NCBI GenBank assembly: GCA_029820945.1
Contig: JALGUJ010000019.1
Location: 1-51,769, forward strand
From: Candidatus Zipacnadia bacterium
GTDB taxonomy: Bacteria > Armatimonadota > Zipacnadia > Zipacnadales > UBA5352
Direction: 5' to 3'
DNA: 51,769 bases
The translations under genes and the position numbers were made by a program. The notes below the pieces were generated by a model. That model had not been told where the DNA came from and searched no databases. It saw only the letters and a program-made list of their open reading frames with translations. Positions within the stretch are counted from its first letter, which is position 1, and each line of letters begins with the position of its first letter. Shown here one piece after another: positions 1 to 6,888 of this stretch.

Positions 1-121
1 CCGCGCCACACCCCAGAGCTGCAACGAGATGCGGCCCTCCGGGCCGCCGGCGGGCGGGGGCGCCCGTCGCACATGACGGCAACGACATACGGCCCTTCCC
101 CCCGCCGTTTGTGCGGCGGGC
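1..121. repeat. GC-rich intergenic repeat, copy A
   Basis: This is the first of two closely matching blocks of about 120 bases; the second begins near 194. Each block holds two related sub-units that share the words caacgacat, cggccct and cgcccgtcgcac. The window starts inside or at the edge of this copy, so its left limit is unknown. No convincing protein is encoded here: the open frames are Arg/Pro-rich and repeat with the DNA. The function is unknown; it looks like an intergenic repeat family rather than a gene. Confidence 0.7.
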
Positions 122-193
122 GCCCCCGCCCACCGCTGCGGCGAAGCCGCCGATGCCGTCTTCGCGCCGCTATCTGCCACCCGCGCGCAACCC

Positions 194-335
194 CCGCGCC
201 ACACCCGCGAGCTGCCAACGACATGCGGCCCTCCGGGCCGCCGACGGGCGAGGGCGCCCGTCGCACATGACGGCAACGACATACGGCCCTTCCGCCGGCC
301 GTTTGTGCGGCGGGCGAGGGCGCCCGTCGCACAGA
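194..335. repeat. GC-rich intergenic repeat, copy B
   Basis: This second copy matches positions 1-121 with few differences and then continues with another cgggcgagggcgcccgtcgcac word at its right end. It contains a perfect hairpin: gacgggcg at 243-250, loop aggg, and cgcccgtc at 255-262. The same hairpin core recurs at 26279-26297, so the element is dispersed and not only local. The rest of 336-454 holds only the leader of the next gene; no other feature is visible. Confidence 0.7.
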
Positions 336-454
336 AGGACACGGGAGGCGGCGCGGGGAAAACGCGCGGCGGTCGGAATGTCTATGCCTCATGACGCGTG
401 ACGACGCCGCGCCAGGTGCTCGAAGGGAGCGGTGGCCCGATGCCCGGGGAGAGC

Positions 455-1501
455 ATGACGCCACGCGAGCGGTGGCTGGCGGTGCTCGAGGGACGCACGC
501 CCGACCGTGTCCCGATGGACTACTGGGCGACCGCCGAGGCGACGCGCAAGCTGATCGACTACCTGGGCGTCCCCGACGCAGCAGCGGCATTCGAGCGGCT
601 GCACATCGATCACCCGGTCGGCGTCGCACCGGACTATGTCGGACCTCCGCCCGAGACGGGCGCCGACATCTTCGGCTGCCGCCACAAGGTGGTGCACTAC
701 GGCACCGGGACGTACTCCGAGTGCATCTACCATCCCCTGGCGCAGTACGAGACGGTCGCGGAGATCGAGCGGGACTACCGGTGGCCTCAGGCTGACTGGT
801 GGGACTTCTCGGGGATTCCGCGGCAGGCGGAGGGACACGAAGAGGAGCCGATTCGCGGCGGCGGCTCAGAGCCCTTCCTCCAGTACGTCAAGCTGCGAGG
901 GACCGAGCAGGCCTACATGGACCTCATCGACAAGCCCGACATGGTTCACCACTGCCTGGACAAGCTCTTCGACCTCCGCTATGACTACACCCTCCGCATC
1001 TACGAGGCGATCCCGGGCCAGGTCATGATCAGCTACGTCGCCGAGGACCTGGGCTCGCAGGAGGGGCTGCTGTTCTCGCGCGAGGTTATCCACGAGTTCC
1101 TGCTGCCACGGATGAAGCGGATGATGGACCTCGTGCACAGCGCAGGAGCCTACGTGTTCCATCACAGCGACGGCGCCATACGCGCGATCCTGCCCGACAT
1201 GATCGACACCGGGATCGACGTGCTCAACCCGATTCAGTGGCGCTGCGCCGGAATGGACCGGGAGCGGCTGAAGGCGGACTTCGGCGACCGCATCGCCTTC
1301 CACGGCGCCATGGACAACCAGTACACGCTTCCCTTCGGATCGATCGACGAGGTGCGCCAGGAGGTGGTGGACAACATCGAGATCCTGGGCGCGGGTGGCG
1401 GATACATCCTCGCGCCCTGCCACAACATCCAGCCGGTCGGCCCGCCGGAGAACGTGGTGGCGATGTACGAGACCGCCTACGAGCGCGGCTGGTACGAATA
1501 G
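455..1501 (+). CDS. Uroporphyrinogen decarboxylase (URO-D) family protein
   Basis: A protein of about 348 residues with the URO-D/methyltransferase fold (MtaA, CmuA, HemE superfamily). Family features are the MTPRERWLAVLEGRTPDRVP start, an HSDG motif followed by a D-x-G-x-D-x-L-N-P-I-Q segment in the middle, and HGAMDNQYTLPFG plus a final HNIQP motif. True heme HemE is unlikely: there are no heme genes nearby, and such divergent paralogs usually act on corrinoid or methyl-transfer substrates or are unassigned. ATG at 455 is chosen because the family start is there and ggggag lies just upstream. In-frame ATG 440 and GTG 398 are alternatives that would add residues unlike the family. The substrate is unknown. 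Confidence 0.85.
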   Translation: MTPRERWLAVLEGRTPDRVPMDYWATAEATRKLIDYLGVPDAAAAFERLHIDHPVGVAPDYVGPPPETGADIFGCRHKVVHYGTGTYSECIYHPLAQYETVAEIERDYRWPQADWWDFSGIPRQAEGHEEEPIRGGGSEPFLQYVKLRGTEQAYMDLIDKPDMVHHCLDKLFDLRYDYTLRIYEAIPGQVMISYVAEDLGSQEGLLFSREVIHEFLLPRMKRMMDLVHSAGAYVFHHSDGAIRAILPDMIDTGIDVLNPIQWRCAGMDRERLKADFGDRIAFHGAMDNQYTLPFGSIDEVRQEVVDNIEILGAGGGYILAPCHNIQPVGPPENVVAMYETAYERGWYE

Positions 1502-1621
1502 CCGGCGGGAGCAGGCGCAGCCGCGCGATCTGAAGTCGGCCCGCCCTGCCCGAAGTGCGCGCGAGGATGCGCTGCCGCCGGCGGACCGGACTGCCTGGTC
1601 GTGGGCTCTACCGCCCTCGGC

Positions 1622-3163
1622 CTACCGTTGCTCGCCGTGGGCCGCCTGCAGCAGCCGCCGGTCCATCTGGCGCCGGATGCGCGTGAGCTCAATGACGCTG
1701 TCGGCATCGAAGAGGCGCCGGCAGAAGGCGTCCGTCTCCGCCTCCGGCACGCCGAGTCGCCGCATCTCGTAGAGCCGCTTATACTCCTGGATGCCCTGTC
1801 TCACCGCCTCCAGGCCCCGACCCGGGATCGCCCCGTACGTGCAGGCGTACTCCTCGGTATCGCTGTTGTTGCTCCACATGTTCTTGACGTAGGCGTTCAG
1901 GGAGTACCAGCAGGCGCCCTGCAGGTGGTAGCGCCAGGCCGTCCACGCCAGGCTGCGTAGCATGCTGCGACCGACGGTCGGCCTCCGGGCGTAGCTGGAG
2001 CCCATGATCTCGTAGAACCAGACGCTGTCCGCGCTCTCCCGCATGAGCTCCAGGGATCGCGGGGCCGTGGCGTCCCACAGCCAGTGCGAGTAGGGCAGCC
2101 AGACGTCTGCGTAGGGGGCCAGCGGCTTGATGGTGCCCTCGATGCTGCACTCATTCGTGGCGCTTCCCCCCGGTCCCCAGGCGGGGTTGAAGAGGAAGCG
2201 CGCATCCGCCCACCGCTGCAGGATCCACTCGCACCATTTCACCTGGCCGGGGGCTGACTTGTCGGTCGGCTCGTCCTTCATGTAGATGGCCCACTCATGT
2301 GGCCGGAGCTCCAGATCGCGGACGAGCTGCTGGATCGTGGCGAGCCGCTGCTCGGCGTCTTCCTGGAGGCCTTCAGTCTCAGCGAGCTCGGCCGGGTCGG
2401 AGATCTTCCAGGCGGGCTTGAAGCTGATGGCGAAGAACTTGTAGCCGACCTCGCGTGCGACGGCCATGTCCTCGAGAACGTACACCACGTTGATGCCGTA
2501 GTCGTAGTAATCGTCCACCCAGTCGTGGCCGTACTGCCAGCCCAACACGTAGAGCGGGTTCTCGAGCGGGAGCTGATAGCCGTCAACCTGCACGCGCAGC
2601 GGGACCTCCCGGGTCGTGCTGTGCCCGTCGCTGAAGCGAAGGGTGCCCCCGTAGCGGCCGGATGACATGTCCCGCGTGTCGAGGGTGATCCACAACAGAA
2701 CCGGGTCGCGCTGGGTGACCGTCACGGTGGGGAACTGGTGGATGTTCGTCAGGTTACGGATGTGCTTCTCGAGCTTGAGATCGAGCTCCCCGGGGTTCGC
2801 GAAGATAGGATCGATGGAGTACCCAATCTTCTTCTGATTCACGAAGCCGGCCACGCGGAGTTGCAGGTGTTCGGCGACAGCGGAGTCGGCCTCCAACTCG
2901 ACTGTGACCGTCGCGCTCTGGGCCCCGGGGGCGAGCTTGATGCCCAGCGCGGCGTGGGCCCAGTCGTTCTGCACTGTCGCGATGTGCACGGTGCGCGCGG
3001 GCTGTCGCAGGTGGTCGGACAGCTCGTCCGCGGTGGCCTCCACGAAGGGGTGGGCCCTGTAGACCTCCCAGTCCGCGGCGCTGCAGCCGACCGCGAGGCC
3101 CATGAGGAGTACGTGCGCCAGCGCCGCCGTGGCGGTGATGTCGGCGTGTGGGCGACGGAGCAT
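1622..3163 (-). CDS. Exported GH123/DUF4091-like glycoside hydrolase
   Basis: About 513 residues. An N-terminal hydrophobic export signal (about 11-29) includes Cys27 in a weak lipobox (A-V-G-C), so either secretion or lipid anchoring is possible. Residues 30-195 form a beta-rich domain. From about 205 a TIM-barrel-like part carries the KDEP motif with Asp297-Glu298, the Asp-Glu pair used by GH123/DUF4091 enzymes in substrate-assisted catalysis on N-acetylhexosamines. The end (PGRGLEAVRQGIQEYKRL) matches the usual C-terminal helix of DUF4091 proteins. Start 3163 is preferred over the longer frame to 3457 because ggaaaggg precedes it and the signal peptide begins there. A good promoter lies upstream at 3281-3310. 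The exact sugar cannot be read. Confidence 0.75.
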   Translation of the reverse strand: MLRRPHADITATAALAHVLLMGLAVGCSAADWEVYRAHPFVEATADELSDHLRQPARTVHIATVQNDWAHAALGIKLAPGAQSATVTVELEADSAVAEHLQLRVAGFVNQKKIGYSIDPIFANPGELDLKLEKHIRNLTNIHQFPTVTVTQRDPVLLWITLDTRDMSSGRYGGTLRFSDGHSTTREVPLRVQVDGYQLPLENPLYVLGWQYGHDWVDDYYDYGINVVYVLEDMAVAREVGYKFFAISFKPAWKISDPAELAETEGLQEDAEQRLATIQQLVRDLELRPHEWAIYMKDEPTDKSAPGQVKWCEWILQRWADARFLFNPAWGPGGSATNECSIEGTIKPLAPYADVWLPYSHWLWDATAPRSLELMRESADSVWFYEIMGSSYARRPTVGRSMLRSLAWTAWRYHLQGACWYSLNAYVKNMWSNNSDTEEYACTYGAIPGRGLEAVRQGIQEYKRLYEMRRLGVPEAETDAFCRRLFDADSVIELTRIRRQMDRRLLQAAHGEQR

Positions 3164-3280
3164 GATGCAGCCCTTTCCGGTCGAGGCGTGTCGATCCGCT
3201 TGAGCGGGCGGGCCGCCGTGCTGATGGTCGCACGATTCGCTCAGAGACGGGCCCGCCTTCCTGCGCGGCGCAGCCGCCAG

Positions 3281-3310
3281 AGTATAGCCCAGTGCCGAAC
3301 CGGCCGTCAA
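3281..3310 (-). promoter_or_regulatory. Sigma70-type promoter for the GH123-like gene
   Basis: Read on the minus strand, ttgacg (3310-3305) is followed by an 18-base spacer and tatact (3286-3281). Each box matches the sigma70 consensus at five of six positions. Transcription would start near 3274 and give a leader of about 110 bases before the start codon at 3163. Confidence 0.6.
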
Positions 3311-3330
3311 TCGGGCGGCCATCGACGGCA

Positions 3331-3506
3331 GCATCCAGATTCGTGTGGATGCGCGCACCGAGCGGCGACGTCCCGTGTGCCTGCGCATCCCGCTCCTGGG
3401 CGGGAGGGACCGGGGGGTGGGGCCAACCCCGTTGCGGCGCGAACGCCTGCAGAGCAACGACCTGCGGATGGGGGCGTCCGTGTGTCATCCACAGGAATCT
3501 GGATGC
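3331..3506. repeat. 21-base inverted repeat with ~134-base interior
   Basis: The left arm at 3331-3351 (gcatccagattc followed by gtgtggatg) pairs with the right arm at 3486-3506 with one mismatch in 21. The arms are too far apart for a simple terminator. The interior has no plausible gene. It could be a small non-autonomous mobile element or the closing stem of a structured RNA; the sequence alone does not decide. Confidence 0.6.
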
Positions 3507-3716
3507 TCTCGCCATCGACGCGGCGCATGCCGATGCGGGCGTCTCAGGAGGTAGTGGTGGTGGGCGCCGGCCTTTGGGCCCTGCATCCGCATCCTTTCCG
3601 CCCTCATGCCCCGGGCGCCGAAAAGGCGGTGTGGGCAAAGCGGATGTGCAGAGGAAAGTCCCTGCCCGGCGGTCAAATGGCCGCGTGAGCCCGCATCACG
3701 AGAAAGGAGCCTACCA

Positions 3717-5015
3717 ATGAATCTCATTGTGATCGTCACCGACACGCTGCGCGCCGACCATCTCGGCTGTTACGGAAGCGACCGAGTGAGAACGCCCAAC
3801 CTCGACCGCCTCGCGGCCGAGGGAGTGGTCTTCACCAACACCTACGCCGACGGGCTGCCGACGATTCCCATGCGCCGGGTGTTCTACACGGGCAACAGCA
3901 TCCTGCCCGAGGGTCAGTGGCGACCGCTGCTGCCCGACGATGTCACCGTGGCGGAGATCCTGAGGGAGCGGGGGTACACCACGGCTCTGATCGCCGACTG
4001 CTACCACATGTTCAAGCCCGGGATGAACTTCCATCAGGGCTTCGACTCGTGGCAGTGGATCAGGGGCCAGGAGAGCGACGCATGGCGTAGCGGCCCGCGG
4101 GACATCGTGGACCCCAGGCAGCACATGCCCGAGCACCTATGGAACCCAGAGTACGACGAGAGGCTGCGCCAGTACCTGATGAACATGCAGGACCGGGAAA
4201 GCGAGGAGGACTACATCGTGGCGCGTTCCTGTCGCGCCGCGATGGACTGGCTGGAGGAGAATCTGGACAACGCGCCCTTCATGCTCTGGCTGGAGCTTTT
4301 CGACCCGCACGAGCCCTGGGATGCGCCGCAGCGCTTCCGCGACATGTACTTCGACGACTACCCGGTTGAGGACTTCCAGTTCGGCTACGGTGTGCACAAG
4401 GAAGACGTGCGGGAGGAGGACTACCCGGCGCTGCGCGGCCTGTATGCGGCGGAGGTCTCATTCGTTGATCTGTGGATCGGCCGCCTGCTCGAGAGGGTCG
4501 GCCAACTGGGCCTGGACGACGACACGGTCGTGGTCGTCACCAGCGACCACGGCACGCACCTGGGCGAGCAGGGCTGCATCCAGAAGACGCCGGGCCTGCT
4601 GAACTCCCTGGTCGCTCAGCTCCCTCTCATCATGCGCCACCCCGACGAGCAGTTCGCCGGGATGCGCATTGACGCTCTGGCGAGCGGAATGGACCTGGCG
4701 CCGACGCTGATGCGTCTGACCGAAACCGAGGACCACCCGCCCATGGACGGCGAGGACCTGTGGCGCCTGGTCACGGGGGACACCGAGTCGCTTCACGACT
4801 GGCTGCTGATCGGCTTCAGGGGGTTCGCGGCCGCGCGGACGCTGGACTGGCACTACTTCCAGCACACACAGGACCCCACTGCAGGCCAGGGGCCTGCGCT
4901 CTACGACCTGGCCGCTGACCCCCGGGAGACCACGAATGTGGTGGACGAGCACCCCGACGTCGTCGAGGGGATGCGCCGCCTTATCGCGGGGGCCTTCCCC
5001 ATGAGCGAGGAGTAG
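3717..5015 (+). CDS. Sulfatase-fold (alkaline phosphatase superfamily) hydrolase with Thr nucleophile position
   Basis: 432 residues with the sulfatase fold. The start TDTLRADHLGCYG supplies the first metal-binding Asp (Asp9), and SDHGTHLGEQG at 276-286 gives the later Asp277-His278 metal ligands. True sulfatases carry C/S-x-P-x-R, whose Cys or Ser becomes formylglycine; here the motif is T-I-P-M-R with Thr49. Thr nucleophiles are known in related nucleotide pyrophosphatase/phosphodiesterases, so phosphodiester or phosphonate hydrolysis is possible (inference). No N-terminal export signal is visible, so it is probably cytoplasmic. The ATG has aaaggagc eight bases upstream. It sits between carbohydrate-related genes but in the opposite orientation. 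Confidence 0.85.
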   Translation: MNLIVIVTDTLRADHLGCYGSDRVRTPNLDRLAAEGVVFTNTYADGLPTIPMRRVFYTGNSILPEGQWRPLLPDDVTVAEILRERGYTTALIADCYHMFKPGMNFHQGFDSWQWIRGQESDAWRSGPRDIVDPRQHMPEHLWNPEYDERLRQYLMNMQDRESEEDYIVARSCRAAMDWLEENLDNAPFMLWLELFDPHEPWDAPQRFRDMYFDDYPVEDFQFGYGVHKEDVREEDYPALRGLYAAEVSFVDLWIGRLLERVGQLGLDDDTVVVVTSDHGTHLGEQGCIQKTPGLLNSLVAQLPLIMRHPDEQFAGMRIDALASGMDLAPTLMRLTETEDHPPMDGEDLWRLVTGDTESLHDWLLIGFRGFAAARTLDWHYFQHTQDPTAGQGPALYDLAADPRETTNVVDEHPDVVEGMRRLIAGAFPMSEE

Positions 5016-5102
5016 GCGACGGCGGCTGAGCAGACGCCTGCGAGCCCCGTCGCGCCGGGCTCACCTGCGGTGCACAGCAGTATGCAGGCGCCTCGCTTCA
5101 CG

Positions 5103-5138
5103 AGCTATGGCAGGCGCGTCAACGCGCCTGCTATAGCT
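5103..5138. terminator. Strong hairpin between convergent genes
   Basis: A 16-pair stem (agctatggcaggcgcg against its complement, with one G-T pair) closes a tcaa tetraloop. It lies between the sulfatase-like gene and the convergent propeller gene and covers the latter's stop codon. There is no T-run on either strand, so it may act as a bidirectional RNA-stabilising or terminating hairpin, or be a REP-like palindrome. Confidence 0.6.
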
Positions 5139-6243
5139 GCACGTCACACTCCCACAGATAGCCCGAGCGGTAGGGGTTGTCCGTCTCTGCCACGTAGAAA
5201 ACGTTGCCTTCTGCGCGCGCGATGTCGTGGGTGCGATAGCAGGCGGTGTCCAGATCGGGGTCATACATCTCGCCGAGGTTGTGGAAGGCTCGGCTCTCCC
5301 GGTCGTAGCAGAAGAGCTGCCCGTTGCCCTCGTCGCCGCCGCAGCCGTAGATCAGCCCGTCCTCGCCGATCAGCAGTCCCGGCATTCTGCGCGAGGCGTA
5401 GGGCTTGCCCAGGAACTCGCATGAGGCCGTGTCCGGGTCGAGTCGTATCAACTCCCCGAGCGTGGAGCCGATGTAGAGGTAGCCGTCGCCGCCATTGATC
5501 ATGCAGTCCACCGGCCCGGCACCCGGGTACATGATATCGCTGCCGGCCGGCCCGTTGGGAATGCTGTGGTCGAACCAGGTGATCTCATCGGCCTCGGGGT
5601 CATAGCAGAACAGGTTGTGGTGCGTCCAGTGCCAGGTGCCCCAGAATCGTCCGTTGTCGTCCAGCGCGGAGATGTGGGTGATAGAGCCGATGAAGTCGAA
5701 GTTGGTCACCTCGTTACTGTCGATCTCGTACTTGAAGAACCGGAAGACCGGGTAGGTCAGCCCGTAGATCACCCGGCGCTCGTGGTCCATGGTGATGGTC
5801 TGGATGTAGTCGTACTCGAGCGGCGTGCAGAGGACCTCGTACTCGCCGCTGTGGGGGTCGTAGCGGAAGATCTTCCCGCCGGGCGCCTCCAACCGCCTGC
5901 TGACGTCATGCAGGCATGCCGTGGCCCCGTAGATGGCATCGTCCGTCGGGTCGAAGATCAGCGACCGGTGGATCTTGACGTCGAACTCCTCGCCGATATC
6001 CGTCCACCCCAGGCTCTGCCAGTCGTTAGTGTCAGTGTCGAACACATAGAAGATGTCCGCATCGTACGCGGTGATTCCGCAGTACAGACGCCGGTCCTCA
6101 GGGCTGTAGAGCAGGCACGTGAAGGCGACGTAGTTGCGCCGCCGCGCCTCGTCGATCCCGCCCGCACCGAACTCGTCGCTCTCCATCGGCGCCTGGTCCA
6201 TGTGGTAGTCGCGCAGAATGTGGGCCCTGCATCTGACGGCCAT
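5131..6243 (-). CDS. Predicted beta-propeller protein
   Basis: 370 residues with repeated short beta-blades: recurring patterns such as R-x-L-Y-C-G, D-D-A-I-Y-G, R-R-V-I-Y-G, G-Y-L-Y-I-G and G-L-I-Y-G-C-G, spaced about 45-60 residues apart, which is typical of NHL/YVTN/kelch-like propellers. There is no signal peptide or membrane segment. No catalytic motif can be named; propellers of this sort are often lyases or binding proteins. The ATG at 6243 has agaggga at good spacing. It may relate to the polysaccharide-active genes around it, but it stands alone on its strand, convergent with the sulfatase-like gene. Confidence 0.65.
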   Translation of the reverse strand: MAVRCRAHILRDYHMDQAPMESDEFGAGGIDEARRRNYVAFTCLLYSPEDRRLYCGITAYDADIFYVFDTDTNDWQSLGWTDIGEEFDVKIHRSLIFDPTDDAIYGATACLHDVSRRLEAPGGKIFRYDPHSGEYEVLCTPLEYDYIQTITMDHERRVIYGLTYPVFRFFKYEIDSNEVTNFDFIGSITHISALDDNGRFWGTWHWTHHNLFCYDPEADEITWFDHSIPNGPAGSDIMYPGAGPVDCMINGGDGYLYIGSTLGELIRLDPDTASCEFLGKPYASRRMPGLLIGEDGLIYGCGGDEGNGQLFCYDRESRAFHNLGEMYDPDLDTACYRTHDIARAEGNVFYVAETDNPYRSGYLWECDVQL

Positions 6244-6888
6244 TGTGATCCCTCTGCTCTCGCGTCATGCGCTCATCGAGATGGACGACCTTCGACCCCC
6301 GGTTTCGCCCCGCGTCGCCGTCTTCCTCCCCGGACCTCGCACGTGTGCCTCGTCCTGCACCGAGGACGGCCGGGAGGGCCGGCTACAGCGGGGCGAAGCT
6401 CTGCCCTCGCCTCGCGCTGGGCATCATTCCTCGCCGGCCGGGCCGGCTACTGCGAGTCGCGCCGCGGAGCGTGTGGGCGCCAGGCATCCTTCCCCGCGCA
6501 GGTCGGCGTTGGCGCCGCAAACCCGATAATGATGGCCAAGACATGAGAATCCCAATACGGACGGAGCGCCCCAATCTGTGAAGGAAAGGCTCAGACTGAG
6601 GACGAAGGAGGCAGAAGAGCCAGCAGAGGACCGCCGCCACAATAGGTTCACAATGGCAGGGGTGATCACGCGCGGGAAGGTCCTGCAGCCCTTCCAGGCA
6701 TGATGGACGGGCCATGACGTTGCATCTCCGGGTGGACAGGTCCATGCGTGCGCCAGAACTGACCATCGCGAGGTGGCCGGTTCTCGGCCTGCCGGGCCGG
6801 GTGCTGGCGGCCATCCACAGGGGCAGCGAGCGTCCGGCCGACAGGCGGTAGTCAACGAGGCGGCGGCCAACGGAGGCGACAGCGCAAG
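6244..6888. other. Divergent intergenic region, no gene called
   Basis: This 645-base gap lies between the propeller gene and the histidine kinase. It contains a short direct repeat, gggccggctac (near 6374 and 6439), and the ggagg ribosome binding site at about 6872. Overlapping open frames on both strands have no domain, no plausible starts and Arg/Ser/Pro-rich composition. I see no tRNA, clear promoter or riboswitch. Confidence 0.5.

Larger units (their letters stand above)
3164..3716. other. Divergent intergenic region
   Basis: This 553-base gap lies between the divergent GH123-like and sulfatase-like genes. It holds the minus-strand promoter at 3281-3310, a 21-base inverted repeat at 3331-3506 and the ribosome binding site aaggag (about 3703-3708) of the sulfatase-like gene. 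Several open frames cross it, but their composition is Arg/Pro-rich and they have no recognisable domain, so I call no gene here. Confidence 0.6.

Noticed and set aside
1..335. Possible CRISPR-like array
   Set aside because: The repeats are long, GC-rich, internally palindromic and not separated by equal-length unique spacers; no cas genes are present.
455..1501. Heme-pathway HemE (uroporphyrinogen decarboxylase) assignment
   Set aside because: Family membership is clear, but context and divergent start and end motifs point to a paralog of the methyltransferase type; a hemE symbol is not justified.
3651..3662. gaggaaagtcc word resembling the conserved 5' core of bacterial RNase P RNA
   Set aside because: The sulfatase-like gene starts only about 55 bases later, leaving no room for the roughly 350-base RNA, and the matching 3' core (acagaa-type motif) is absent.
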